Shown here piece after piece: positions 1 to 8,892 of a stretch of DNA of 64,000 bases. A program made the position numbers and the translations under genes. Positions within the stretch are counted from its first letter, which is position 1. Each line of letters opens with the position of its first letter. Below the pieces are notes generated by a model. It was not told the origin of the DNA, made no database searches, and saw only the letters and a list, made by a program, of their open reading frames with translations. This DNA comes from Desulfuromonadales bacterium. Its GTDB lineage: Bacteria > Desulfobacterota > Desulfuromonadia > Desulfuromonadales > BM103. The stretch lies in contig JACZKE010000002.1 in the NCBI GenBank assembly GCA_014860225.1, forward strand, positions 1-64,000. The letters run 5' to 3'.

Positions 1-315
1 CCATGAGCCGGCTGCAAATTCGGCTGTTTGGCCCATATTTCAGCTCCTTTTTGGTCCATAGCTACGGCTATGAACCTGCAAATGAGCTAAAATCTGTTCT
101 CAAACATCCAAATTTTCGCTTCGGCCCGTATAGTCCGACAGGCTGCTAGCGAAAAATTGCTCGTTTCCAGATCGAAAACTGCGGTCGTGCCAACCGGAGT
201 TTCCGGATGGACACGAGCTAGATTGAAAAACTCTCCCTGCGTGTAGAATGCGTTGCAACAGTTTGAATCTGTTGCAACGGCATCTCAGCTTTGTCACTCC
301 TCACTCCTTTCGGTC
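1..315. other. Intergenic region with two hairpins, no gene seen
   Basis: No convincing coding region. Two inverted repeats stand out: CATAGC/GCTATG around a four-base loop at 57-72, and a perfect 11-bp repeat CGTTGCAACAG/CTGTTGCAACG at 251-279 with a 7-base loop. The second lies just past the stop of the leftward gene at 316 and could end its transcript, although no T tract follows on that strand. Confidence 0.5.
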
Positions 316-723
316 TTACTGCCCCATCGGCTGCGCTTGCCCGCGATATTTGTCAGGAACCTCATCAAGCGAATCAGTAAAGTGCAGCTCACCCTTGCCG
401 TCGGAATAAAGGTAGCGCTGTGATTTGCCTGCCTGGAGGTTACTTGCAGACCTGGTCTGCTCCTGGCCAGGCTTTTTGATCTTCTGTGGCATCGTTTCCC
501 GGGTGCCCTGCTGCTTCTCTATCACCGCTTCAATCGACTTCGGTGCGGTCTGCTTCTCGTTGGACACCAGGTTGATCAGGCGACTGCGAAAATCCCGGTA
601 GAAATTGCTGGCGGCGGCATGGGCCGGATGAACAGGAGGGACCTGCACAAGAAACTGGTCGATGACCAGCAACATGACCAGGAAAAGAAAGCTCCAGAAA
701 ATCGGTTTGATCAGGCGATGCAT
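316..723 (-). CDS. DUF4124-like membrane-anchored protein
   Basis: 135 residues. An N-terminal hydrophobic segment (about 8-28) ends in an Ala-rich stretch (HPAHAAA) that fits either an uncleaved anchor or a signal peptide. The linker is Lys/Gln-rich. The C-terminus (about 103-125) has the YLYSDGKGELHFTDSLDEVP pattern of DUF4124, a small beta domain common in envelope proteins of proteobacteria. Function is unknown. It lies 6 bp downstream of the cation exporter on the same strand and is probably co-transcribed with it. Confidence 0.65.
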   Translation of the reverse strand: MHRLIKPIFWSFLFLVMLLVIDQFLVQVPPVHPAHAAASNFYRDFRSRLINLVSNEKQTAPKSIEAVIEKQQGTRETMPQKIKKPGQEQTRSASNLQAGKSQRYLYSDGKGELHFTDSLDEVPDKYRGQAQPMGQ

Positions 724-729
724 AATTCC

Positions 730-1716
730 TCAGTGCGTATTGTGGTCATGATCATGGTTGTGGGTGTCGATGGATTCCCGGGAACGATGTCTGAGTTGCT
801 GAATGACCGGTCCGGTCATGCAACTTGAACACTCTCCCTGAAGCGTTGTTTGCGTTATGTGATAATCCTGGTACAGCATCTTTTCGAGCGTACCGATAAT
901 CTCACCCTGACGCAATCGGTACTCCGGTGCAAGGTCGATGTGTGCCGACAACGCTGTAATATGTGAGCAGATCGACCAGACATGCAAATGGTGAACGTTG
1001 TTGACGCCGGCAATAGCGCGCATCTTGCCGACCAGTTCATTGATGTCAATGTGCACCGGCACACCTTCCAGAAGGATATGGCCGGCTTCACGCAGGATGC
1101 GAATCGCACCCCAACCGATAATCAGGACGATGGCCATGGAAATCAGGGCATCAAGCACAAACCATTCGGTATAAAGCATAATGATGCCGCCGATGATGAC
1201 GCCAACCGAAGCGATGGCGTCGCCAAGAACATGTAGAAAGGCACTGCGGACATTGAGGTCGTCGTGGGAGTGACGATGCAGTTGACCGGCCGCGACCAGA
1301 TTCATGACCAGGCCGATGATAGCGATGATGAACATCTCCTTGCTCTTGACTGCTTCAGGGTGTATCAGCCGCCCCCAGGCTTCACTTAGTATACCGAAAC
1401 CGATCAGCAGCAGGGTGGTGCCATTGATAAGCGAGGCAAAGATTTCAGCGCGATGCCAGCCGTATGTGCGGGTATCGCTTGCCGGGAACTTCGCCAGGTG
1501 AATCGCCGCCAGTGACAGGACCAGAGCAAAGAGATCCATGAAAACATGGGCGGCATCAGACAGCAGGGCCAGGGAATTGGTCCAGAATCCGCCGATAAGC
1601 TCTGCGATAAAGGTGACTGCAGTCAGGCCTATCGCAATAATTAAGCCACGCGTGATGCCACGGTCCAGAAGGCCTTGATCGTGATGATGCGGATCTGTCT
1701 GAGTGTGTTCGGACAT
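730..1716 (-). CDS. CDF family cation efflux protein (ZitB/CzcD-like)
   Basis: 328 residues. Inner-membrane proton/metal antiporter exporting Zn2+ and probably Cd2+ or Co2+. Visible features: a His-rich N-terminus (DPHHHDQ), about six membrane helices, the paired HxxxD metal sites (HVFMD in helix 2, HVLGD in helix 5), a cytoplasmic C-terminal domain with HHLHVW, and a His-rich tail (DTHNHDHDHNTH). Length fits the ZitB/CzcD branch. Specificity cannot be read from sequence. Confidence 0.92.
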   Translation of the reverse strand: MSEHTQTDPHHHDQGLLDRGITRGLIIAIGLTAVTFIAELIGGFWTNSLALLSDAAHVFMDLFALVLSLAAIHLAKFPASDTRTYGWHRAEIFASLINGTTLLLIGFGILSEAWGRLIHPEAVKSKEMFIIAIIGLVMNLVAAGQLHRHSHDDLNVRSAFLHVLGDAIASVGVIIGGIIMLYTEWFVLDALISMAIVLIIGWGAIRILREAGHILLEGVPVHIDINELVGKMRAIAGVNNVHHLHVWSICSHITALSAHIDLAPEYRLRQGEIIGTLEKMLYQDYHITQTTLQGECSSCMTGPVIQQLRHRSRESIDTHNHDHDHNTH

Positions 1717-1876
1717 GGTAATAGCTTGTCTCCTGAAGGCCTCATTCTAAACTTACGAAGATCGTTTAATCAAGCTTTGTGGTGTTGACGCAAGCATTCC
1801 CTTTTCAAGACAGTCGTGCTATGTTGGCCATCGATTTTGAACGGCTGATGCTAACAAACAAACCTGGATACGAGTT

Positions 1877-2806
1877 ATGAGTGAAACCCTTTACGACGTA
1901 TTGATCATTGGTGGAGGCCCGGCCGGGTTGACCGCCGGCCTTTATACCTCGCGCGCCAGGTTGAAAACACTTCTGGTTGAACGCATGATTCTCGGTGGTC
2001 AGGTAATGACCACAACCATGGTTGAAAACTATCCGGGATTTCCGGGTGGCATAGACGGTCCCGATCTCATGATGCGTTTTCAGGAACATTGCCAGGAGTT
2101 TGGCCTGGAAACAATTACAGGTGAAGTTACCGGACTGGTTGACAAAGGCCGCGAGAAAATTGTTGCTGTAGACGACAGGGAGATACGGACCCGGGCGGTT
2201 ATTATTACCACCGGCGCCGAACCGAGCAAGCTTGGTATCCCTGGCGAATTGGAGTTTACCGGGCGCGGGGTTTCTTACTGCGCCACCTGCGATGGCGCTT
2301 TCTTCCGGAATGTACCGGTAGCGATCATCGGTGGCGGCGACACCGCCGCCGAAGAGGCACTTTTCCTCAGTCGTTTTGCCAGCAAGGTCTATCTGGTTCA
2401 TCGCCGTGATGAATTACGTGCCACCAAGGTTCTGCAGGATCGCATTTTTGCCAATGACAAGATTGAGCCAATATGGAACAGTACGGTCGAGCAGGTCGTG
2501 GGCGACAACACCGGGGTTACCAGCCTGATCTTACATAATCGTCAGGATGATTCTCAGCGGACCCTTGAAGCCGTCGGCATGTTCGTGGCCGTCGGCGTAA
2601 CGCCGAAGGCGCATTTCCTCGCCGACATCCTTGAACTCAATGCGGAAGGCTACATTCTGACCGATTCAGATTGCAGAACTTCGATTCCAGGTGTTTTTGC
2701 CGCCGGTGATGTCCGCAAAAAGATCCTCAAGCAGATTGCCACGGCGGTCGGTGACGGCGCGATTGCCGCCATTGTCGCCGAGAAGTATCTGGACTGCATG
2801 GAATAG
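1877..2806 (+). CDS. trxB: Thioredoxin reductase (NADPH)
   Basis: 309 residues, normal length for the bacterial low-molecular-weight enzyme, which uses NADPH and FAD to reduce thioredoxin in the cytoplasm. The FAD-binding GGGPAG lies near residue 12, the redox-active CATC at 135-138, the NADPH fold GGGDTA near 155 with HRRDELRA downstream, and a C-terminal FAD motif (GVFAAGDV). The start has only a weak ribosome site. Reads as a normal chromosomal gene. Confidence 0.96.
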   Translation: MSETLYDVLIIGGGPAGLTAGLYTSRARLKTLLVERMILGGQVMTTTMVENYPGFPGGIDGPDLMMRFQEHCQEFGLETITGEVTGLVDKGREKIVAVDDREIRTRAVIITTGAEPSKLGIPGELEFTGRGVSYCATCDGAFFRNVPVAIIGGGDTAAEEALFLSRFASKVYLVHRRDELRATKVLQDRIFANDKIEPIWNSTVEQVVGDNTGVTSLILHNRQDDSQRTLEAVGMFVAVGVTPKAHFLADILELNAEGYILTDSDCRTSIPGVFAAGDVRKKILKQIATAVGDGAIAAIVAEKYLDCME

Positions 2807-2908
2807 TTGGAATTAAAGCTATAAGCAGAAGTTATGAGGTGTCTGCCACCCTTATCTTCTCGTGATCTTTTGCCCCTTGGGGTATTACAATGACAATCAG
2901 GAGGGAAT

Positions 2909-3962
2909 ATGCTCGCCAAGGTTCTGTCCGGGGCGTTGCTCGGTATCGATGCTTACCCGGTTGAGGTAGAGGTCGATATAGCCCAGGGTCTGCCGCAGTT
3001 CGCTACGGTCGGTCTACCCGAGGGCGCGGTCAAGGAAAGCAAGGATCGCGTCAAATCCGCTATAAAGAATTCCGGTTACGAATTTCCCACCCGACGTATC
3101 ACCATCAACCTCGCCCCGGCCGATATCCGCAAAGAAGGAACCGCATTTGATCTGCCGATGGCTGTTGGTCTGCTGACGGCTATGGGGCTTGTGCCTCCGG
3201 AGCGTGCGGCACGCTTTCTCCTCATGGGGGAACTGTCTCTGGATGGTGGCCTCAAACCGGTGCGTGGCGCCCTGCCCGTGGCAGCCGCGGCCCGCCGCTG
3301 GGATCTGGATGGTCTGATTCTGCCTGCCGCCAATGCCGAAGAGGGGGCGCTGGTTGGCGGACTTCCGGTCTACGCAGCCAGCACCCTTGGTGAGGTGATC
3401 GATTTTCTGACCGGCAACCTCAACCTTGCTCCCTGTCAGGTTGATATTGCCTCGCTGATCGACAGCGGCATAAACGACGACGTCGACTTTGCGGAGGTCC
3501 GTGGTCAGGAGCATGTCAAGCGGGCCCTCGAAGTGGCAGCTGCCGGAGGGCACAACATCCTGATGGTCGGCCCGCCCGGCAGCGGTAAAACCATGCTGGC
3601 GAGGCGCATCTCGACAATCCTGCCGGCGCAAACCTTCGAGGAAGCGCTGGAGATCACCAAGATTCACTCGATTCTCGGCTTGCTTCCCGCAGGCCAGGCG
3701 CTGGTTGCCAAGCGTGTCTTTCGCTCTCCCCATCACACCATTTCCGATGCCGGCCTGATCGGCGGCGGCACCCATCCCCGACCGGGGGAAGTCTCCTTGG
3801 CGCACAACGGTGTGCTGTTTCTCGATGAATTGCCAGAATTCAAGAAAAATCTTCTCGAGATGCTGCGCCAACCCCTGGAAGACGGTCAGGTCTGCATCAG
3901 CCGGGCTGCGCAGAGTCTGACCTATCCGGCCTCATTTATGCTGGTTGCTGCGATGAATCCCT
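2909..3962 (+). pseudogene. comM: YifB/ComM Mg-chelatase-like AAA+ ATPase, 5' part, cut by the element
   Basis: About the first 350 residues are intact, starting from an ATG behind AGGAGG: the YifB N-terminal domain, Walker A GPPGSGKT and Walker [10 protein letters not shown]. The protein then reads MLVAAMNPW, where family members continue MNPCPCG. From that point the frame runs into element DNA and stops at 4237, giving about 90 unrelated residues. ComM is a hexameric branch-migration helicase that helps integrate incoming DNA in natural transformation. The rest of the gene should lie past the far end of the element, outside this window. Confidence 0.9.
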
Positions 3963-5441
3963 GGGGGTTTGAACATCTTTTTCAAGTACTCTTAAGGAGG
4001 GGCTATAAGAAAAGACAAAATGAAGGCTATCGTCCCCGATTTCAACATTGTCAACCAGGTCGTGAACGAGCTTCCTCTTTTCATCGTCATCCAAGATCGG
4101 CCACATCGAAGCAAAGTTTGTCGCACGATCCAAAAGGAAGTCCTTGGCGATGTTGTTCGCCTTGGCGAAATCGATTTCAGCTTGGAGGCGGGGGATCTCA
4201 GCGAGGATCTGCTCCTTGCGTTCCTTTAGCGGCATGAATCGCTCTGAGAAATTTCCACGATCTATTGTTTGATCTCCTATCAGATCGAGAAGAGTGTCAA
4301 TTTTTACATCAACTGACTTAATCTCTCTCTTCAACAATTCCAAACGTTCTTCTCTTGCCTGCCGCTCTGCCTCGTAATCGGATACAGCTTTCAATTCTTC
4401 AGGCTTAACGATCATGGTCTTGAGGGCTTTCAGGAAGTGTTCTTCAAGAACATCCTCATTCAGCTTGAAGCAACATTCCCGACACCTGTAGCGAGGTACC
4501 TTCATCCCCGAGTATGGCGCCACGTAAAGCTTGGTACCGCATTTACACTGGAGAAGACCACTGAATAAATACTTCCCCTCTTTTGGAAGTTTTTTCTGAA
4601 AAGGGGAGGCGTTTTTATCCAGGAGAGCGTTGACTTTGTCCCAAATATCCTCGTCCACAATGGGTTCTACCTCAGTAAAGACCCAATCTTCCTCTGGCTT
4701 GAGAATCCAGGATTTCTTATTTCCCTTACTTTTGCTGTAATTGGCTCTTCTGAGCCCCTTGTAGACCGTGTCCTGAAGAAAACGTTTTAACGTGACGGGC
4801 CTGAAAATTCCTTTTCTGGTTCTGAAGCCCTCTTCATGCAGTTTCTGGCAAGTCTTCAGAAGTTTCCCAGTCTCGAGGTAGAGCTCATAGGCCCGCCTGA
4901 TCGTAGGGGCCTCTTTTGGATTCGGTACGAATTGGCGGTCCTTCCACATATAGCCAAAGGCACCCTTCCCACCCGTTGGCTTACCTTGTCGGGCACGAAT
5001 CGGAATAGACGCCGCTACCCGCGCGGATATCTCTTCCCTTTCCCATTGCGCAAGCGCCCCAATAACTGTATAGAGCAAACGACCGGCCGGAGTGGATGTG
5101 TCTAGGCTTTCTTCAAGGCTTACGAGGTTTGCGTTATGCTTTTGAAAAAACTCGGAAAAATCGAGAAGTTCTCTTGTGTTTCGAGCAAGACGGGCCAGCT
5201 TTGAAAAGATCAAACCCTTGATCTTCCCCGACACGACATCGGCAAACATCCGTTGAGCCTCGGGGTGCTCCGAAACGGATTTACCCGAGACTCCAGACAG
5301 GTCATACATCTCAACGACCGTCCAGCCCTTCAGCTCGGCATACATCCGTGCCCTGGCTTCGTGGTTCTTGGGAGATTCTCCACGGGCCTGGTCCTCAGTG
5401 GAAACTCGTATCCAAATTCCAACTTGCATCGGTACCTTCAC
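3936..5441 (-). CDS. Large serine recombinase (element integrase)
   Basis: 501 residues. Integrates and excises the element by site-specific recombination. The N-terminal resolvase domain (about 5-150) has IRVSTEDQ with catalytic Ser14. A recombinase domain (about 165-280) follows, then a zinc ribbon (CKCG ... RCRECC, about 300-330), a long charged coiled coil (about 345-440) and a short tail. The last dozen codons and the TAA stop (3936-3938) are in comM sequence, so the C-terminus depends on where the element sits. Only 43 bp separate its start from the stop of the repressor gene. Confidence 0.95.
   Translation of the reverse strand: MKVPMQVGIWIRVSTEDQARGESPKNHEARARMYAELKGWTVVEMYDLSGVSGKSVSEHPEAQRMFADVVSGKIKGLIFSKLARLARNTRELLDFSEFFQKHNANLVSLEESLDTSTPAGRLLYTVIGALAQWEREEISARVAASIPIRARQGKPTGGKGAFGYMWKDRQFVPNPKEAPTIRRAYELYLETGKLLKTCQKLHEEGFRTRKGIFRPVTLKRFLQDTVYKGLRRANYSKSKGNKKSWILKPEEDWVFTEVEPIVDEDIWDKVNALLDKNASPFQKKLPKEGKYLFSGLLQCKCGTKLYVAPYSGMKVPRYRCRECCFKLNEDVLEEHFLKALKTMIVKPEELKAVSDYEAERQAREERLELLKREIKSVDVKIDTLLDLIGDQTIDRGNFSERFMPLKERKEQILAEIPRLQAEIDFAKANNIAKDFLLDRATNFASMWPILDDDEKRKLVHDLVDNVEIGDDSLHFVFSYSPSLRVLEKDVQTPRDSSQQPA
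3950..3972. other. Element-chromosome junction (att site) inside comM
   Basis: The comM reading frame loses family resemblance between the AMNP codons (3952-3962) and the next bases, and the element's recombinase gene ends here in the opposite orientation. This is the expected position of one attachment half-site. The exact crossover dinucleotide cannot be fixed without the other junction. The target is a conserved ATPase motif, typical of large serine recombinases that use protein-coding attB sites. Confidence 0.75.
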
Positions 5442-5484
5442 TCAAACGTGTTCTGGCTTTTCTTTTCAGGGAAAGTCCAACCAG

Positions 5485-6177
5485 TTACATCCGCCGACCA
5501 CTCCAGACTACGCGGCCTATGATTTTTAAAGCCTCAGCCCGATCCTTTTGAAGTATCTCTGCATCGTAGAGCTGGTTGTCGCTCTTGATGACGACTGAGC
5601 CGTCCAACTTCCGCTGAATCCTCTTCACGAGAAGAGCATCATCAAACTCAAGAACATAGATGGCGCTGTCCTCAATTCGTTCTGATCTCAAATCAACAAG
5701 GATCATGTCCCCATCATTCAAGGTTGGATTCATGCTGTCCCCCTTGACCGACAGCAAGGCCAGATCTTTTCGCGGAACACGCAAAAAATTCTGGACCCAT
5801 TCCTCCTTGAAAGAGACAAAATCTACAACCTGTTCGCTTTGAACATTCCTTCCCGGGCCGGCTCCGGCCTCGATTTCATAGCGCGGAAACATCACGAATC
5901 CCCCCTGCACGGGCTCCGACCTGTTTTTGGAGCCCTCCCCTGTCAATAGCCAAGCCGGATTGGTATCCGGAAAGACCTCCAATATTTTCAAAAGAATATT
6001 TACGTCCGGGAAACGGTCACCCCGTTCGTAATTAGCCATAGTGTTTTTATGAACACCCATCTTGTCGGCTAACTCCGACTGCTGCATTTCTCCGCGAAGT
6101 TCCCTGATCCGATCACCGATGCTTCCCACAGGCTCCTCCACAAACGTGTGTCCAGTAATAATATTTTGTCTTGACAT
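5485..6177 (-). CDS. LexA/CI-like repressor: HTH plus S24 autoprotease domain
   Basis: 230 residues. An N-terminal XRE helix-turn-helix (ELADKMGVHKNTMANYERG, about 35-55) is followed by an S24 peptidase domain with the nucleophile in VKGDSMNP and the lysine in LLVKRI. A hinge EAGAGPG fits the Ala-Gly self-cleavage site. Such proteins repress mobile-element genes and are inactivated by RecA filaments in the SOS response. It sits divergent from the replication genes across a 119-bp control region and just upstream of the recombinase, so it probably controls excision and replication. Confidence 0.9.
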   Translation of the reverse strand: MSRQNIITGHTFVEEPVGSIGDRIRELRGEMQQSELADKMGVHKNTMANYERGDRFPDVNILLKILEVFPDTNPAWLLTGEGSKNRSEPVQGGFVMFPRYEIEAGAGPGRNVQSEQVVDFVSFKEEWVQNFLRVPRKDLALLSVKGDSMNPTLNDGDMILVDLRSERIEDSAIYVLEFDDALLVKRIQRKLDGSVVIKSDNQLYDAEILQKDRAEALKIIGRVVWSGRRM

Positions 6178-6296
6178 AATCTTTTGTGTGTCTTAAAACA
6201 AAAACGAGTGCTTTTGAACAATTTCATGTTTCCACTTTAGCGTCCGTGTCTTTTGCGAACTAAGCACACAACCAGGAAAAGCATAATTCACAAAAA
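6178..6296. promoter_or_regulatory. Divergent control region with spaced repressor-like sites
   Basis: Lies between the repressor (left) and the replication genes (right). Related 12-mers begin about every 20 bp: TGTCTTAAAACA at 6189 (close to palindromic), TGCTTTTGAACA at 6209, a weak TGTTTCCACTTT at 6227 and TGTCTTTTGCGA at 6247. A spacing near two helical turns is what cooperative repressor dimers use. Binding by the adjacent HTH-S24 protein is inference. Confidence 0.55.
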
Positions 6297-6476
6297 ATGA
6301 GTAGAACGACTACAAATACCACAAATTTTTGTGCTTCGAAAGTTTCTTTTGAATTTCGAGAGATCCCCCCTGAGCTTGCCCAAGCAAAGCACACCCGGAT
6401 TATGAAGATGTTTGCGGAGGCCTTAGTCCGAAGTGAACAGGGAGTTGATGAAGAACGAACTGAGGCTCAGGCGTGA
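6297..6476 (+). CDS. Small protein upstream of the replication initiator
   Basis: 59 residues. It starts at ATG 6297 and its TGA overlaps the GTG start of the next gene as GTGA, which argues for a real, translationally coupled gene. Sequence begins MSRTTTNTTNFCASKVSFEF and has a charged helical second half. No family recognised. It is the first gene to the right of the control region, so it may be a regulator or copy-control protein of the replicon. Confidence 0.6.
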   Translation: MSRTTTNTTNFCASKVSFEFREIPPELAQAKHTRIMKMFAEALVRSEQGVDEERTEAQA

Positions 6477-7339
6477 GAGGGGGTACAGAGGACAGTCACA
6501 ATATCTTGGGGCCAGTTTCGCCTGAAACGCCCACGTTAGACCCTGAATTGTTGGCGGTTCTGGAACGATTCCGAAGTGTGATCGAGGCGAGCCCCAAAAA
6601 CTTGCCTGAATGGACACCGACCAAGGGGGCATCACCAAACGAAATCGTTCGGTCGGCCATGTTCACGGCTCGTAACCGGAACAGGCGCAGGATTTACCTC
6701 AAACAAGCGGAAATAATCGTCACCGGAGGAGGAAGCATTCTTTACCTCGGTGAAGAGTTACGCCAGGACGATGAACTGGTTTGGATGCGGCTCCTGATGC
6801 TCGCCAAAGGACAACCCCTCGGTGACCCGATCTGCTTTACGCCCTACTCATTTCTGAAGGCGATTGGCTGGCGGGTCAACAATTGGGGGTATCAGCACCT
6901 CAGGGCTTGCCTGCTGCGCATGAAAGCCACTGCCGTCCAGATCACCTCAAACCGGCTTCATCAAACGGTCGTCACCAGCCTAATCGATTACATAGCGATG
7001 TGGGACCCGGAAAAGCAAACCTCTTTGGCGCAATGGGAAGTTCGGGTTTCGAAAGTCATGAGCCTTCTTTTTGCTGACGGCGCGTTCACGCTGATTGATC
7101 TGGAGCAGCGCAAAGCGCTGCCGGAAGGAATTGCTACGAAACTTCACAGCTACTGGTCCAGCCACAGAGAGCCATATCCGGTCAAGGTTGAAACTCTGCA
7201 AAAACTCTGTGCCAGCGACAGCGAACTCAGATTTTTCAGAAGAGAACTCAAGACAGCCCTGAAGGCACTTGTTGCGGTTGGATTCCTCGAAACCTGGGGC
7301 ATCGAATCAGATCTCGTAGCAGTGATCCGCAGAAGGTGA
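6473..7339 (+). CDS. trfA: TrfA-family plasmid replication initiator
   Basis: 288 residues, GTG start in a 4-bp overlap with the small gene before it. TrfA binds iterons at oriV and loads host DnaB helicase. The family signature is clear: SAMFTARNRNRRR, GEELRQDDELVWMRLLMLAKGQPLGD and FTPYSFLKAIGW, followed by winged-helix segments. The gene ends 4 bp before the first of six iterons. An initiator next to its iterons in an integrating element suggests extrachromosomal replication after excision. Confidence 0.85.
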   Translation: MRGGTEDSHNILGPVSPETPTLDPELLAVLERFRSVIEASPKNLPEWTPTKGASPNEIVRSAMFTARNRNRRRIYLKQAEIIVTGGGSILYLGEELRQDDELVWMRLLMLAKGQPLGDPICFTPYSFLKAIGWRVNNWGYQHLRACLLRMKATAVQITSNRLHQTVVTSLIDYIAMWDPEKQTSLAQWEVRVSKVMSLLFADGAFTLIDLEQRKALPEGIATKLHSYWSSHREPYPVKVETLQKLCASDSELRFFRRELKTALKALVAVGFLETWGIESDLVAVIRRR

Positions 7340-7343
7340 AGGG

Positions 7344-7565
7344 TATCGCTGCATGACTCACAGACTATCGCTGTAAGACGCACAAGCTATCGCTGTTTGA
7401 CTCACGGGGGACGCTGAATGACTCACGCAAAAGTCGCTGTAAGACTCACGGGACTATCGCTGTTTGGCTCACTGTGGACAACTCAATTCGTTAATGAATT
7501 CAGTGAATTAAACGTCTTTTTTGAGACGCTAACCGTTTTTAACCTTTTTTTAACCGTATAGGGGG
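7344..7565 (+). repeat. oriV: six iterons, DnaA-box-like site and AT-rich region
   Basis: Six 18-bp direct repeats close to TATCGCTGTTTGACTCAC start at 7344, 7366, 7388, 7409, 7432 and 7455, a period of 21-23 bp. The fourth and fifth are degenerate at the left end. Right after them TGTGGACAA (7473-7481) is one mismatch from a DnaA box. A stretch rich in A/T with T runs (7483-7560) could melt first. The order initiator, iterons, DnaA box, AT-rich DNA is that of theta-replicating plasmid origins. Confidence 0.85.
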
Positions 7566-7569
7566 AATT

Positions 7570-8844
7570 ATGCAGTGCTTTTCACCTGAAGATGCCATCT
7601 CCTGGGTGGACCAGAATGCCAAGCAGATAATCGGTCATTCGAGAAAATACCTCCCGTTTGCACCTTATGATCAGGAGGACTTTCTACAGGATGCCTATGA
7701 GGCAGCCCTTGAAGCTGTCGAGGTGTCTATGGAGCGCCAAATTCCTTTTCCTGCCTGCTTCTGGGTTCTATTTAAAGGCAAAGTCTCTGCCGTTACCCCG
7801 AATCCCGGTTCAAAACGAAATGCTGGTTCCTGTTCTCCTCCTCGGACAATTTGCGACTTCTCTGATTTCTCGACAGAAAGATTGGACCCACCAGATATCG
7901 TTGACCCCAAAGAGTCCGTGTCAACAATCGACGTTGATCGAATATATCCACTCATTCGCGAGCACCTTACCTCGGTAGAGGCGCTGACTCTTGAAGCAGT
8001 CGTAGGCATTCACGAAGGTCCCATGAAAATCAAGGAGGCCGCGAGGTTCCTGGGGTGCTCACCGGCAAACATTCGGCAGACATTGGCTAGGGCATATAGT
8101 CGAATTTCGGGACTGGTTGAAAGCGGAGAACTGAATATTCAAATCGTTGAAGGCGAGATAGTCCAACTACCATCCACTATTGCAATCCCTACCCTTGAGC
8201 CGCTCGAAGGTGCAGTCGACACTCAAGATTCCGAGGCGTTCACGGAGAAAGGTATTAGACGAAGTGATGATCCTTCAGAAGAAGGCCCGGCACAGGATCA
8301 ACCAAGATTCCATCAAGCGCCGATGGGAAGAAAGAAACAGAATTCCTGCCTTCCTTTGGATCCGAAAACACTTCAAGCAACTTGCAGCGACAGCCTTGAG
8401 AATCTTTTGGTGTGGAATGACCTCGCGGATGGTCACGCCGAAATAATGACCAGCCGGCGTCATGGTCACCACCTGGCCGATATGAAGGGCTTTGTAGACA
8501 ATGGTATTTCCGTCACACGACGCATTGCTCCCCGAATTCAACGAGAAAGTAGAGGACGTTTGAAGATCAATTCGAGCGGCATAGAGAGGAGGAGTGGGTT
8601 TGAGGCGGCGAACTCTATCGTTAACCAGATCAGTAGCCCAAATTGCAGAAATGGAACCATTTATATTTTTCCTGGAACCTGTGTTGATCCGCGGCCAATT
8701 TTACGATATCAGCCCATGCCGACTTCAGGCCAAAACAGAATACAAACTGAACCAGCGTGCAGGAATGGACCAGTTTCTTTCAATTCAGACGCGCTGCCAG
8801 ACCGAGATTGCTTTGAAACAACCTTATTTCGACTGGCTGCCTAA
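7570..8844 (+). CDS. Sigma-factor-like protein; C-terminal half doubtful
   Basis: 424-codon frame. The first 200 or so residues look like a sigma-70-type protein: QEDFLQDAYEAALEAV recalls region 2, and a C-terminal-type helix-turn-helix (MKIKEAARFLGCSPANIRQTLARAYSRI, written here as one helix pair near 155-180) recalls region 4. After about residue 215 the sequence is low in helical character and resembles nothing I know. A neighbouring frame (8180-8446) reads as a better helical protein, so a frameshift near 8150-8240 is possible. Function as a specialised sigma factor or element activator is inference. Confidence 0.5.
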   Translation: MQCFSPEDAISWVDQNAKQIIGHSRKYLPFAPYDQEDFLQDAYEAALEAVEVSMERQIPFPACFWVLFKGKVSAVTPNPGSKRNAGSCSPPRTICDFSDFSTERLDPPDIVDPKESVSTIDVDRIYPLIREHLTSVEALTLEAVVGIHEGPMKIKEAARFLGCSPANIRQTLARAYSRISGLVESGELNIQIVEGEIVQLPSTIAIPTLEPLEGAVDTQDSEAFTEKGIRRSDDPSEEGPAQDQPRFHQAPMGRKKQNSCLPLDPKTLQATCSDSLENLLVWNDLADGHAEIMTSRRHGHHLADMKGFVDNGISVTRRIAPRIQRESRGRLKINSSGIERRSGFEAANSIVNQISSPNCRNGTIYIFPGTCVDPRPILRYQPMPTSGQNRIQTEPACRNGPVSFNSDALPDRDCFETTLFRLAA

Positions 8845-8892
8845 AACTATTGGCCCCAGTGCTCTTCAGCACAGAACTTTTGGAGGATTTGG

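Noticed and set aside
3963-4237. Extension of the comM frame into element DNA
   Set aside because: It is antisense to the serine recombinase and unlike any YifB protein; it is a chance read-through.
8275-8541. Leftward 88-codon frame inside the sigma-like gene
   Set aside because: Some of it reads well, but there is no ribosome site or family match, so it is only mentioned as an ambiguity.
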